This document shows positions 24,667-37,445 of a stretch of DNA of 64,000 nucleotides, in pieces. Position 1 is the first letter of the stretch. Every line of letters begins with the position of its first letter. Under the pieces are notes generated by a model. The model was not told the origin of the DNA, made no database searches, and saw only the letters and a program-made list of their open reading frames with translations. The DNA comes from Acorus gramineus (lineage: Eukaryota; Streptophyta; Magnoliopsida; Acorales; Acoraceae). The stretch is from contig JAUJYN010000018.1 of the NCBI GenBank assembly GCA_030737835.1, positions 2,852,001-2,916,000 of the forward strand, written 5' to 3'. Both the position numbers and the translations under genes were made by a program.

Positions 24667-26751
24667 TTGGCGGGTTATTACAGGAGGTTTGTCGAGGGTT
24701 TCTCGAAGATAGCTGTTCCTCTTACCTGCCTCACTCGGAAGGATGTCCGGTTCAAGTGGTCCCCGGCTTGCGAGGAGAGCTTCCTGGAGTTGAAGCGAAG
24801 GCTCACCTCAGCGCCAGTTCTTACCCTTCCGTCTGGGAGGGGTGGGTTCGCAGTTTACTCCGATGCATCGCGGTTGGGTGTGGGTTGCGTCCTGATGCAG
24901 CACGGTAAGGTTGTGGCTTACGCGTCGCGTCAGTTGAAGCCCCATGAGCAGAATTACCCCACCCATGACCTAGAGTTGGCAGCGATCATCCTTGCGCTGA
25001 AGATGTGGAGGCATTACCTCTATGGCGAGGAGTTCGAGCTCTTTACCGATCATAAGAGCTTGACATATTTGCAGTCCCAGCCGGAGCTCAACATGCGTCA
25101 GAGACGTTGGGTTGAGTTCCTGAAGGACTATGATTGTGACATCGCTTACCATCCTGGTAAGGCGAATGTCCTGGCAGATGCTCTCAGCAGACAGCCCTTG
25201 GGCATGGCCGCCCACATGGCTGTACGTCGTTGGAGGCTTCTGGAGGAGGCCGTTTGCTGGATCAGCGTTCGAGAGACACCTGCGGGTGGCTTTTTGGGCA
25301 GGCTAGTGGTGCAGCCCATTCTTCTCGATGAGATCCGCACGCCTCAGGGGCAAGATCCTCATTTTCTAGTCCTCTCTGAAGGCGTCGCCCGGGGCGAGCG
25401 TCCGGACTACCAGATTCGCGAGGACGGGATCCTGCGGTTCAGAGGCCGAGTATGCATTCCTGACGACGCAGAGCTGAAGCAGAAGATCTTGGACGAGGCC
25501 CATCGTTCGAGGTACACAGTGCATCCTGGTGGCACGAAGATGTACAGGGGCCTTCGTCGTGGCTACTGGTGGCGCGGGATGAAGACGGATATTGCCCGTT
25601 TCGTTGCCCGATGCTTAGTATGCCAGCAGGTGAAGTCGGAGCATCAGCGTCCTACGGGGAAGCTGCAGTCCATTGAGATCCCTCAGTGGAAGTGGGAGCA
25701 GATCACCATGGACTTCGTTTTGGGTTTGCCGAGGTCACGTTCGGGTCGCGATGCCATCTGGGTGATCGTCGACCGACTGACGAAGTCTGCTCATTTCCTC
25801 CCCATCCGACTCACCGATTCTCTGGACACCCTGGTGCAGTTATTTGTCTCTGAGATTGTTCGTCTCCATGGCACTCCCGTCAGCATCATTTTCGATCGAG
25901 ATGCGCGATTTACTTCGAGGTTCTGGCGTAGCCTCCAGCACGCCCTTGGTACGAACCTCCACTTCAGTACATCGTTTCATCTGCAGACGGACGGCCAGTC
26001 GGAGAGGACGATTCAGACCTTGGAGGACATGCTGCGAGCCTGCGTTCTCGATTTTGGGGGCAGTTGGGAGAGGCACCTTCCGTTGGTGGAGTTTGCCTAC
26101 AACAACAGCTACCACTCAAGGATCCGGATGGCTCCATATGAGGCACTCTATGGCCGCAGCTGCAGGTCCCCCTTGTGTTGGGATGAGGTCGGAGAGCGCC
26201 AGTTGGAGGGACCAGAGATCATTCACCAGACCTCAGAGATGGTGAAGACGATTCGCGAGCGTATCCGAGTCGCTCAGAGCCGTCAGAAGAGCTACGCCGA
26301 CCGTCGTCGCCATGAGCTCGCCTTCGAGGTTGGTGACCATGTCTTCTTGAAGGTGTCCCCGATGAAGGGCATCTTCCGTTTCGGTGTGCGGGGCAAGCTG
26401 AGTCCGCGTTTCATTGGGCCGTTCCTCATCCTCGAGCGAGTTGGGGAGGTGGCCTATCGCATAGCTCTGCCCCCACAGTTGGCTCAGGCCCATGACGTCT
26501 TCCATGTCTCGCAGCTGAGGCGTTATGTCCACGATCCTGCTCACGTCATCCCGTTCAAGCCGCTCGTCTTCGAGCCAGACTTGTCATTCGTCGAGCAGCC
26601 GATTGAGATCCTGGACCGCCGTGAGAAGAGGCTCCGCACCAAGACCGTCCAGTTGGTCAAGGTGCGATGGCAGCACCGTTCCAGTGCCGAGGCCACTTGG
26701 GAGCTCGAGGACGCCATGCGTGACGCGTATCCGCATCTTTTCCCTTCCTAG
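24667..26751 (+). pseudogene. Chromovirus pol remnant: RNase H, integrase, chromodomain
   Basis: This 694-codon open segment holds the C-terminal half of a Ty3/gypsy pol. RNase H comes first (VYSDASRLGVG, TDHKSLTYL, NVLADALSR, about residues 58-178). The integrase zinc domain is AHRSRYTVHPGG to CLVCQQVK (about 278-322), and the integrase core keeps its acidic residues in TMDFVLGLP, FDRDARF and GQSERTIQT (about 347-446). The GPF and HDVFHVSQLRRY regions follow, and the end reads as a chromodomain (EILDRREKRLRTK, VRWQ, ATWELEDAM). The chromodomain directs integration to marked heterochromatin in related elements. It is part of a broken element. Confidence 0.92.
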
Positions 26752-26786
26752 ATGTTTTTGTATTTATTTTGAGGACAAAATTTTCT

Positions 26787-26799
26787 AAGGGGGGAAGAA
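26787..26799 (+). promoter_or_regulatory. Polypurine tract
   Basis: The purine run aaggggggaagaa lies directly before the 3' LTR start at 26800, where plus-strand DNA synthesis is primed in LTR retrotransposons. Confidence 0.85.
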
Positions 26800-28490
26800 T
26801 GTTATATATGTGTCACTTTTTAGCCTTCTGGTAACCATTGGAGCATTCTGGCAGTTTTTCAACTTTTTCGTTTTTCGATCGGAACAGCTAAAATTTTGGA
26901 CTTTTAGCTATCATCCTGAGTTTGAGGACTCCGATTGAAAATCTAACTGCATATTATGTGTCCTGGTGCCATTTCAAGCCACTCACGAAAATTTCATCGA
27001 ATTCCGGTAACGTTTTAGAATTTCACAGTTCTGAATCGTATCCGGGTTTTGACCGAGCGAAAAGTCATTGGGAGACTTGACTTGGTCAAAGTTGACCTTT
27101 GACTTGGTCAATGGGTTTTGGTTTTTAGTGTGGTTGGGTTGACTAGGGTCAAAGTGCACTTATAGCGTATGCTTGTATGTATTTGTGTATTTTACTCACC
27201 GTGTTGAATACCCTGTCTTGCAGATCTTGGCGGACGGTCACGCAACGATCCGGGTTTAAGTGAGTGGGACAATCCAACCCAGTTGGGAGGCGTATGTGCT
27301 CTTAGGTGTGTATCGTCCTCCCCTGGGGCACCATAGTTTAATATTAACTTGTATAACATGTAATCTATGCAGGCATGATTGTTATGTAGTATGCATGCCT
27401 AGACCTTATATGTTAGGGACTTGCACCCTTAGGATATGTGTAAGAGCCATGCATCCTGATACCATATTTTCATGCTAGGAAGCCTTGACCTGTGCATGTT
27501 CCCATTTAGTTTAATTTATTTTAAATCAAATGTGAGTTATTAGTAATGAGCCTGCTTAGTGAATATTATAACCATGAGGTTATAATACAGGCTTCCCCGC
27601 ATCGTAGTTATGCGCCCTGGAGGAATTCGCAAGAATTCATGACATTTAAATTGTTAGGAAGATGTTGCCGACGGATCCGATTGGATCGTATACGTGTGGG
27701 TAGGCTGTTTCTGTTCCCTTCGTTGGATCCGTATAGAGACTGCCCCAGCGTTAGACAGGCCGTCCTAACAGAGGGCTCCCATCAGTAGGTACCTCCTGAT
27801 TTGGTTTCGGACTGTGCTGAATTGTGGGAGTAGACCAGGCGGGCTACGGAGTGGAGGAGAGACTATCGGTGGACCAAGGGTGATTAACAGCCTAGTCAGT
27901 CCCAATAGCCGTGTCACCTATTGGAGGGTGAGGGTGAGGGTGTGGTGGGTTGGCGATGTAGCGACCCACTGGATTGTGTAGTTCTTGCCACTTTGAGGCT
28001 TTGAATAATTTTGTGGTTAATATGAATTGTGATGCATGGGTTGTGCTATTCACTGAGTGTGTGGCTCACCCCTCGCATAATTTTTCTCCAGTGTTATCTG
28101 AGTCGGATTAGCCGGAGGAGCTCCCCGAGGGACTTCAGCAGTAGCAGAGCAGCGCCACATTCCGCGAGTGTTAGAGGCTATCAGCATCCCTTTTTTATTG
28201 TATGTATTGTATTCTGTGCTTGGGCACACGTTTGTATTATATTTGGATGTCATTATATATATTGGCTCTCACAGGACAGTTGATTATGTATCGGGTCTGT
28301 AATATGTTTTTGAATTACAGACTCAGTCTTTTAGCTTCCGCTATCTGTGTTATATATCATGTCAGCCTTGCTTTGGTCTGTGTTGTCATTTTTGGTGTTG
28401 TTTAGAGTATATTATTGAACTCCTGCTCAGACTGCTGATATCATATATACACTTGCCGCGTCCCAGGGACGGCCGCCCTGGGGTGTGACA
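26800..28490 (+). repeat. 3' LTR of the chromovirus
   Basis: A 1691-bp LTR starts TGTTATATATGTGTCAC and ends GGGGTGTGACA. It matches the 5' LTR at both ends but lacks the GC-rich core. It keeps the conserved block (27190-27300) and the (GGGTGA) tract (about 27925-27942). Confidence 0.88.
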
Positions 28491-29007
28491 GTGTAATTCC
28501 TGCCACTTTGAGGCTTTGAATAATTTTGAGGTTAATATGAATTGTGATGCATGGGTTGTGCTATTCACTGAGCGTGTGACTCACCCCTCTTATATTTTTC
28601 TCCAGTTATCACTGAGTCAGATCTGAAGGAGGAGCTCCCCAAGGGACTTCAGCAGTAGCGGAGCAGCGCCACGTTCCGCGAGTGTTAGAGGCTATCAGCA
28701 TCCCTTTTTGATTGTACGTATATATTTCCGTGCTTGGGCACCTGTTTTGTATTATATTGGATGTCATTGTATATATTGGCTCTCACAGGACAGTTGATTA
28801 TGTATCGAGTCTGTAATGTGTCTTTGAATTACAGACTCAGTCTTTTAGCTTCCGCTATTTGTGTATATATATCATGTCAGCCTTGCTTTTGTCTGTGTTG
28901 TCATTTTTGGTGTTGTTTAGAGTATATTATTGACCTCCTGTATAGACTGCTGATATCATATTTATACACTTACCGCCTCCCGGGGACGGCCGCCCTGGGG
29001 CGTGACA
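27976..29007 (+). repeat. Tandem duplication of the LTR 3' end (about 515 bp twice)
   Basis: The segment 27976-28490 (gtgtagttcttgccac to gtgtgaca) is repeated as 28491-29007 (gtgtaattcctgccac to gcgtgaca). The two units differ at scattered positions. The sequence after 29007 (ggccg) still resembles the left target flank (agccg), so the duplication lies inside the element and not beside it. Confidence 0.85.
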
Positions 29008-31209
29008 GGCCGTCCCTAGTTTGTAACAATAATAGTCATATTAGAATATCATACAGGAGGCTAACAAGATAGCCACATATAAGGACTAGTAGAGCAAGAC
29101 TAGACTGAAAAGCATAAGCATAATATAAACAAGTTTGTAACCAAAAATATCATTACAGACAGAGGGTATACAATCACTGTCCTGTGTGAGCCAAGTCTGA
29201 TCAACAAAGAGAATACATACATCATATGCCCACGCACCAAAAAAGAAATACATACAAAAACAACAAGACTGCTGACGACCTCGCTCGCTAATCTCAAAAG
29301 ATGAACGTAACACATGCAGCCAAGAAACACCTCATGGGAACTCCTCCTTCATGACCTATTCTGCCTCCACTGGAGAGAAACAAAGGAAAATGAGGGATGA
29401 GCTAAAAGCTCAGTGAATAGTCAACCACCACACAATGAAGATAATACATAGTCAACACTTAAACGAATACACAACAAGTTGTCAACAAATACTCCACAAT
29501 CACTCCACGTCATCCGGTAGCCCTCTCCCAGGTAGCCCTCTCCCTGGCAGCCTGCCTACGATGGTACCAGTCACAGGGAGACACCTCACAGGGTAGTTTC
29601 AACGCACGATGATGTTGGGGTGATACACTCCACACTCGCGGGGATCACATTAATCAACGTATACCATACTCGATAACTAGCTAGTTGAAATCCATCAAAT
29701 TCCCAACAGGTGCATCACAAGGACGCGGGGGAAAGCTATTTCTTATCCACACTTACTAATGTTAATTATGACCTTATAAACTAGTCATACACACATCTAT
29801 CTTTAAAAAAAAAAGGTATAAAGTTATTACTATGAGCATGAGGTAATTAAGCACCCACCAAATGTGCAAACAGGGTGTAAGGACAAGTAGAGGCAAGAAT
29901 TATAGCTAACTCGAAGGAGCATATCAATAAGTATGTACAAATGATCCTAGAACATGGTATTTAATCCTACATAGCACATCCATCATCATATACAAGCAAT
30001 ACAACCCAAAAGTTCTCTATAATATCATCCCATTGCATAAAATACACTATAGTGCCTAACAAGCATGCTATTATTACTTCTATTGCATGGGTCGGACCAC
30101 TCACCAATACCAAATCGTCACTCGCTCAATCCACGAGGAGTTGATGTGGGATAGCGAGCAGGGCGGGAGTGGGAAGAGCACGACGCACTCCCACCCCAGC
30201 ACAAACTTGCAAGAAAATCAATAACTTATAGATCCTACAACCAATGGTGCTAAAATTGAATATGATAAATCCTGACACATAAACAAGCATATATCATCAA
30301 GGCACCAACTCCAGATATAGATCACAGCATGCATAATAGCATAAAAACTCACACATGCCAGAACTGGCTCGTCTACCCCCAAACATCCATGAACTTTCTT
30401 CACTCTAGCACCATGTACACGTCCAAAAATTCTGAAATAATTTACACACATTCATTCACATGTGAGGATCATAATCCATGAAGACATCAGAGTCTAATTA
30501 AGCTTCTAACTGCTAGACATAAATTAGTTCCAGAAGCTGGTCATTTCACACACGAATCTGGACAGTCCTTTGAGATTGACTCATAACTTCCAACACAGAT
30601 AACATTTTAACCCCAAATTTCATGCATAGAATCTAGACATCAGCATGATCATGGAACATGAAGACCTAAACCTCAGAATGTGACTCTGGGTACTAGTATT
30701 ACAAGGATTTCAAGAAGACAGAGATCTGCCTTACCTCTCTAAGCAATATCCAAGACTCCCATCACCATAATCAATTTCTCCTCAACTTAACTACTGCTGG
30801 TCCACACAAAACAGAGCAAACAGAGAGGGGGGAAAGGGTTAGGGAGGGTGAATAACATAATATAAGCATATACAAGCCACTCTACATACCTTAACACTCT
30901 CACAATTTCTCCAACAAAGATCCACCAAAAATTCCCAACACACTCCCCAAACCCTCTCATCAACTCAGCTGGGACAACAACAAAAGAGAAAGAAAAAGTT
31001 GTAGAAAATGAGACTCAGATGACATAAAGTTCCTATAGAAGGGTTTATATAGTGGTTAAGGTAATAAGGGGGTGAACTTAAGCTAATCCTACCCAACCAA
31101 TTACCAAAAAAAAGAAAACTAACCAATGGGAGGTGAGACTTCTTAAGCTCACCCAAGGTGTCCCTATCACACCAAAAAGGTTATAATTATCCATAGCTAA
31201 TCCACCACC

Positions 31210-34200
31210 TGTCACGCCCCAGGGCGGCCGTCCCCGAGACATGGCAATAATGAAATATCAGCTATCAATACCTGAGGTCAATAAAGACTCCAACAACAAC
31301 ACACAAGGTGGCAAAGCAAAGATAATGATAACTGACTGAAAAGCGGAAGCATAATATATAAACAATGTCTGTAAATCAAAAACATTATTACAGACTCGAA
31401 TACACAATCACTGTCCTGTGAGAGCCAAGTCTAGTCCAAATAAAATACAACCTGTGCCACATGCACGATTTATAATACATAAAATGACTCTAGGACTGCT
31501 GACAGCCTCGCACTCGCCACCCGCTGGAAGAACGCTCCACGCCCATAAGACCACGCCACAGGAAAGCTCCCGCTCCACGCCCAACACTGCCCCTGAAAAG
31601 AAACAGTATGCGAGGGGTGAGCTACAAGCTCAGTGAGTGGCTGGAAACCAATCACCATACAACAGTTCAATGCTAACACAATTTCCTTTCAAGGAAAAAC
31701 ATGGGTAGAAACCCAATGGATAACAGTGTCACACGGCGGCGCGACAAACCTCACCCTCACCCTCACTCCCGGAGGAAGACTCTTGGGTCTTTTGGGGAGA
31801 GACCATACCGTTGGTCGAGGAGACCCGGGATTACTGGTCCACACAACACTACTGGATCACCAACCTCACCCTCACCCTCACTCCCGGAGGGAGACTCTTG
31901 GGTCTCTTGGGGAGAGACCATACCGTTGGTCGACGAGACCTGGAATTACTGGTCTACACAACACTAGTGAAACATCTACATCAGGATAACTGCCCAACGA
32001 TGTCTTTGAACATCGATACGCAACCAGACCCAAAAACTATGGGAACAGACGAACAACGAATGGGTCACGCGGAGACGTGTCTTCACCTCATCCTCACCCT
32101 CACCCTCACCCCTTAGAGGTGACATAGGACTTTTGGAAGAGACTTAGACTGCTCTACACCCTTGGTCCACCGGTAGCCCTTTCCCTGGGTAGTCACTACC
32201 TGGTATACTCCCACGATCAGTACGCTTCCGAACGCCTCGGTGGTACCTACGGATGGGAGCCCTCTGTCAGGACAGCTTTTCCAACCGGGAAGTTCCTACA
32301 TCGGATCCAACGAAGGGGAGAACGATTCCACGCTCGCAATGTCATTCGTTAACCCTCTCCCGGGTAGCCTCTACCTGGTACACTCCCACAATCAGTACGC
32401 TTCCGAACGCATCGGTGGTACCTATAAATGGGAGCCCTCTGTCATGACAGCTACAACCCGGGCCTCTTCAACTCGGACGACATTGGGAGTAAACATTCCA
32501 TGTTCGCAAAGCAAACCCAATGGAAAAACAACTACTCTCGATAATCACATATCGATGATATCGAACACTATTTTACTCCCACACGGTTGCGTCACTCGGA
32601 CACAAAGGGGGGTTGCTTCTGCTCTCACGCAGAAATAATCCCAAGGCACATAACCCAACAGGCGGTTCATATACACGCCTAGCACGGGTAGGCCTAGCTT
32701 AATGCCCCAACTACCGGCTTAACAAAACCGATAAGATAATGAATTCTCCTGAATTCCAAACGAGTGCATCGCTCGGATGCACGGGGCGATTACATCGCTA
32801 GCGCTCTAACTAATAAGGTACAACCCGACAGCGGGTCATACCCACGCCTATTTCAGATAGGCCTATCAGTTTTTTAACATGCGCATATAAATATATCCAG
32901 GGGAATTATATCTAGCTATGTGCATGAACCATATGCACAATCATCTAATAATTGACCATAACTAACATGGATTTACATCATAAACAACAAATCATACAAC
33001 ATGCATACATGGTATGGCCCACTTAAACATGCATACGTGGCCATTAATCATATAAGCACACAAGGCATAACTTAAGCATGCGTTGGATATCACCAACTTA
33101 AAAGAAAGGGTCAAGCGCGATCTCGCGCACTAACAGGTGCATGCCAATATTCCAAACGAACCTGAGTCGAGTAGGAAATCGCATCTACTTACTCAGTTCA
33201 TTCAGAGGGAGAGGGCGAGAGAGATCATCATCTCATGAAGCTGGTCATAACTTTGTCCCATTAGCATGGGCGCAACAACTACACCACGCCCTCGAGTCTT
33301 ATCGCAAGGGAATATTAGGCAGGTGCCCGTTATTAACCCAGACTTAATCATGCTGGATATTCCACTTAATATGGTGGGAGTAGTATTACAATACTACCTA
33401 AGGCATGCCATATTCTATACATCCATACACATTACAAAAATACATGCCCATACTAGAGGGGCGCATGCAACACAGTCATTCATACATAGATACAATACAT
33501 GCAATATAAGCCTAGCATGCAAGATATCTAACATATTATAGTCTAAGCATGGCCATACTACTTATCTACACAAGTAGTATAGCTAGGATGCCCCATCGAT
33601 GCGCGACGCATGACTACGCACGTCGAGCGCATCTCGAGAGGGGGGGATTGGACCAAACCACTCACCGCAACCCGGGACCTCGCGCATCCCTTCCGACGAG
33701 ATCTGCATGGTAAGGGCATCAAATTTGGTGAGTAACATCACATTATAACACTTAGAAATTACTAGAAATACCAAAGACTTAGACATGCACGCATACGGGC
33801 TCGCACGCATGCGAGCACGCGCGTACGCACGCATGCCCGAGTGCCCCAGCACCTACCCGAGCCCCTGGGCAGCCCCGCGCATGCCCCAGCACGCGCACGC
33901 ACGCGCGCGCACGCGCACTGGCACCCTGCCGCATGCCCAGGCCCGCCCAGACAACCTGCCCCGCGCGCGCGCACGCTCGCGCGCACGTATTGCGCGCACA
34001 CGCGCCCGCTTGCGCCTGCCAGCGCCCCTCTGCGCGCGCGTCTGCGCGCGCACGCGCGCGGACAGACCCGCGCGCGCGCCCAGCATTCCCCAACCCTCCC
34101 CCCTTGCCCCTACATGCACCCAACTCAAAACACCTCACATGCATGCCCTCCCAAACACCCTAACATGCATAAAAGCCAATTAAAGAAGAGGGAAACTCAC

Positions 34201-35009
34201 CAAAAGAGAGGGGGAGGGAAGGGGGAGATGTAGGGGCTCGCAAGCGCACCCTTGACCACCTCGACCGCCACCACCACCTCCATCTTTGCTTCTCTTCTTC
34301 ATGGCTGAACCAAAGGGGAGGGGAAAGAAAATAAGGGGATCCACCATGGGAGGAGGAGAGGAAGGAGAAACAATCAACAATACATGCATACCCACACACA
34401 CTCACCTAGTCTTACACTTGCACTTCCTCTTCTTGCTCCATCTTCTTCTCCTTGACATTTCATCAAACACTTGGGGAGTGTTTGAAAGAGAGAAAGAGAG
34501 CCCCAAAGAGAGGTCCACGTGGGGAGTGGGAGAGGGAGAGGGAGAGGGAGAGGGAGAGAGAGAGAGACTTTTTTCTCACATGGGGGGGTGAGTGTAATGG
34601 AAAAATGTGGGGGTGAACCTAACCTAACCTCACCCACTAACACTTTAAATAACCAATTGGTTGCTTCACCACTAAGCAAAGGGGGGTAAGGTTACCCAAG
34701 GTCACCACATTCACCAAAATATCTCACACTATTCGACTAATCAAACCAGGAACTCTCAAAACCCGGATACAGTTCGGAACTGCATATTTTTCAAAATGTT
34801 ACCGGAATTCGATGAAATTTTTATGGGTAGTATTAAACGGTACCAGGACCCATAATATGCAGTTAGATTTTCAATCAGAGTACTCCAACTCCCGCAGGTG
34901 GCTAAAAGCCAAAATTTTAGCGACTCCGATCAAAAAATTAAAAGGCCCTGAATGACCCAGATGTGATCAAGGCTTAACCGAAATGGCTCCAAATAACACA
35001 GGCATAACA
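31210..35009 (-). mobile_element. Family B solo LTR, complete
   Basis: A 3.8-kb reverse LTR starts TGTCACGCCCCAGGGCGG and ends CACAGGCATAACA. It is flanked by perfect CCACC duplications (31205-31209 and 35010-35014). No nested insert is seen, making this the best family B reference copy in the window. It carries the minisatellite module (31749-32440), the conserved block (about 33650-33740) and a GC-rich core (33790-34090). No coding sequence is present. Confidence 0.92.
31749..31978 (-). repeat. Tandem repeat, two units of about 115 bp
   Basis: Two units start cctcaccctcaccctcactc at about 31749 and 31864. Each continues with a cccggagg-agactcttgg segment, a ggagagaccataccgttggt segment and a ctggtc(c/t)acacaacact segment. 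A single unit occupies the same place in the copy at 1797-1920, so unit number varies between LTR copies. Confidence 0.8.
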
Positions 35010-35218
35010 CCACCAACCAGTAACAAATGAAAATCCGGATACCAATTGGAACTGAAAACCCAAAAAAAAAATAAACATTTCCAATTACGCCGAGGCAGTT
35101 GTCAAATCAAAGAAAACACTGATAAATCATTCAACTAGGGGGAACAATCACCAAAACAATAATAATAATAACAACACCCATGTTATAAATTCCAAAATGA
35201 CACAAACTTAACCGTTCG

Positions 35219-35560
35219 AGCAATTGACTCAGGGCGGCATGTCAGTAGGATCCTACTCTGCACGATTCACAATTCGCCCCCGCCTTAGTTGCTGATGAGG
35301 AGATGCGGTGCTGTTGATTCGAGTTGGGGCTCAACAACACCATCAGGGTACACATTACCTCACAGACTTTGTTGAGGTACCTCACGGGCTTTGTTGAGGT
35401 ACAGTGACCTGGTGGTTCGTGTGGTGACTGTGGAGAGAGATCTTGGAGCACTCTTGGCAAGCTAGGCCACCTCAGTGAGCCAAAGACCCCCCCAGGCACC
35501 AGGACATGGGACGTCGCAAAGTTAAGCAGCCTCGCTTTGATCAATCAGCGGCCGATGCTA
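35219..35560 (+). pseudogene. Old Ty3/gypsy gag fragment, second part
   Basis: After the right GTTCG duplication the gag sequence of 19268-19928 resumes. The stretch gagcaattgactcagggcgg parallels gagcagctaacgcagggctc in the younger element at 23538. Equivalents of the DYSTRLTRLSRF and RCRRFELGLSSAIRVH regions follow in degraded form, ending near the basic segment. It is broken in several places. No further pol sequence follows; the next DNA is unrelated. Confidence 0.75.
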
Positions 35561-35570
35561 GCCCATTCCA

Positions 35571-36049
35571 TCTTCCTTCAAGTGTTCTTCAATTGTTGCA
35601 TTGACTTTTTCTCTTCCTTTTTGTTTGCTTCGTTCTGCTTCTTAGGCCGCTGTCCCACTACACGGTCATGAGTGGGAAAAGAAAGAGTGGAAATTCCAGC
35701 CATTGTTACGTTACGCGACATCCTTGTATCCTGCTTCCCCATTCCCGTCTTTTTATGTATCCTTTTTTGTCACTTAGAGAAAATATTCTCACGCCTGCTT
35801 TCGCTCCCTAACGACTTGATTCGTCAACATTTGTAGCGTGACGGTGCGCTTGAATAACACAAAAGACTGTGTGTTTTTCTAATCAAAATAGAGTACGATA
35901 TAGTGACGAGAGAATCTTCCACAAAAAGTGAATTTTCCCATGTCGGTCAAAGAATAAGCATGGAATCTTTAAGGTTGCAGGCATCAGTAAAGTCATATGT
36001 TTTTGTCTGTGAAACGAGAGTGACGACCAGAGTTTTTGGGGGTTTCTTG
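35571..36049. other. Unassigned DNA, possibly organelle-derived
   Basis: No gene or transposon was recognised. The base composition and wording (long moderately GC, non-repetitive text with phrases such as gaaagaaagagtggaaattc) resemble plant mitochondrial intergenic DNA. The same style continues on the far side of the Copia-type LTR from 37446 to 37923 and again at about 38411-39000. This is an impression only, without any recognised organelle gene. Confidence 0.3.
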
Positions 36050-37445
36050 TGTTAGAGTAGTGTCCTAAAAGCCATGACTTATGTAATAAACTCTATTATT
36101 AAGATGATTTTAGCATTTTAATGAGAGTTATTATTGGTAAATGCTTGCATTATATTGTTTGAATTATTGTGCATGTTTTAATTTAGTCCTTTAATTTTCG
36201 TTGTAGATAATCTGGTATGTAGAGTTCAGTTTACACACGGAAGATCAGATTATCGGTTCCCTGTGAATTATAAGCTAAGGTTCACAACTTTAGATGGACT
36301 TGGATAATCCATTGGATAAAGGTTGTAGTGCAATTCATCTTACGTAGTCTATCTTGACTATGAAAGACCGGTTCATAGGTTTTTGGGTGATTGTGCTAGT
36401 ACACCTTGTGTGTATTGAACGGACCAAGTTGGGGTAATTATTTTTGTACTGACTAGATAAAATAATTTACACCCCATGTTTATTATGATTGCTTATGCTC
36501 TTAATCCTAAAATGGTTCTTAGACATGTGCATTTGTTATTTGTCATTTTGATTCATTAAAGAGTGAGATTCTCCTATGGATCAATAGACTCGGTGAGTTG
36601 AGTGACAATAACACTTGTATGATGAATATTTGCTATTGATGGAATCCACGTCTCCTATAGGAGATTGATGATACTCTCTTGAGGATACTTATAAGTTTTG
36701 GTCATGTCTAACCCGGCCGGTGGATTTAACTATCCGACATGTCAAATAAGTTAAGCGGAAGATCTCAAGGAAAATAAGATGTTGTGAAATAATATTGTCA
36801 GTAATAATTATTTCATAACGAGTATTGGAATCTTAGCGTAGGGAGATATTAAGCATATAATATAAGGAGCTCGAAATATTATTTTGAGATTAGTGTATTT
36901 GGAGTGCAGTCATAATTCTTTAATGGGTTGAATTATGACTTATGGGCCTTTGGTTTTTAATTCTAGGTTGAGTTATGGTACCCAGGCCCATAGGAGCCAA
37001 TTATTGACTTGTCCTTTAGGTCCCTGCCCTAGCCTATAAATATGTGGCTTCCTCTCTCTCTCAAAATATATGATTTCGACCGAAATCAAAACCCTAACCC
37101 TAGAACCCCTTTAGGATCTCTAGATCCAGAAAAGGTGAGGAAATGAGAGAAAGAGAGCGAAGGGATTCGCGGCTGCCGTTCGAAGCAAGAAGGAGACCAC
37201 ACTCCGCCGCGAATCTACAACATAGGAAGGACATACGGCAGAAGATCTAAAGGTTCCGATCGAGCGATCCGTCGTCGTCTTTTAGATCCGATCTTCCTCT
37301 TCGGCAGAACTTTGATCTGAGTTCTAAAGGTAAACCCTAATTCCGCTTCGTAAGTTTTGCATAAAAAAGATTTAATAATTTTTTGTTGTCTGATCTATAC
37401 CTCAATCGTCGGATCTTGGCAGTTGGGATTTAATTTTTCCCAACA
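36050..37445 (+). mobile_element. Copia-type solo LTR
   Basis: A 1396-bp LTR starts TGTTAGAGTAGTGTCC and ends TTTTTCCCAACA. It is flanked by perfect TCTTG duplications (36045-36049 and 37446-37450). It carries a TATAAATA promoter-like box near 37035 followed by a CT-rich leader, as expected for an LTR promoter. No internal region is present. Its start and end resemble Angela-like Ty1/copia LTRs, but without coding sequence the lineage is a guess. It is the intact counterpart of the LTR at 11714-16653. Confidence 0.88.

Larger units (their letters stand above)
19950..29007 (+). mobile_element. Tekay/Del-type Ty3/gypsy chromovirus, broken
   Basis: The 5' LTR is 19950-22717 and the 3' LTR 26800-28490, with a partial LTR repeat to 29007. 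A tRNA-Met-type primer site (ttggtatcagagcc) follows the 5' LTR and a polypurine tract (aaggggggaagaa) precedes the 3' LTR. Gag and pol parts lie between, and the C-terminal chromodomain plus long LTRs point to the Tekay/Del lineage. The flanks agccg and ggccg are a near-perfect target duplication. The coding region is broken by a handful of breaks. A hand count gives about 13 differences over the first ~360 bp of the two LTRs, suggesting an age of the order of one to two million years at usual plant rates. Confidence 0.88.
19929..35213 (-). mobile_element. Family C solo LTR, reverse, with two nested elements
   Basis: Its left edge TGTTACACCCCGGAGC and right edge near aaacttaacc are flanked by GTTCG (19924-19928 and 35214-35218). 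Its own sequence lies at 19929-19949, about 29013-31209 and 35010-35213, roughly 2.4 kb in all. The remainder is a Tekay/Del-type element (19950-29007) and a family B solo LTR (31210-35009). The terminal bases on the right have drifted from the usual ACA, in keeping with age. The part at 29013-31209 is AT-rich and codes nothing. Confidence 0.8.

Noticed and set aside
24970-26544. Minus-strand frames opposite pol
   Set aside because: They are shadows of the plus-strand pol codons without any recognisable domain.
22839-26751. Reading gag and pol as host genes
   Set aside because: The zinc knuckle, RNase H, integrase and chromodomain order plus flanking LTRs, primer site and polypurine tract identify a retrotransposon.
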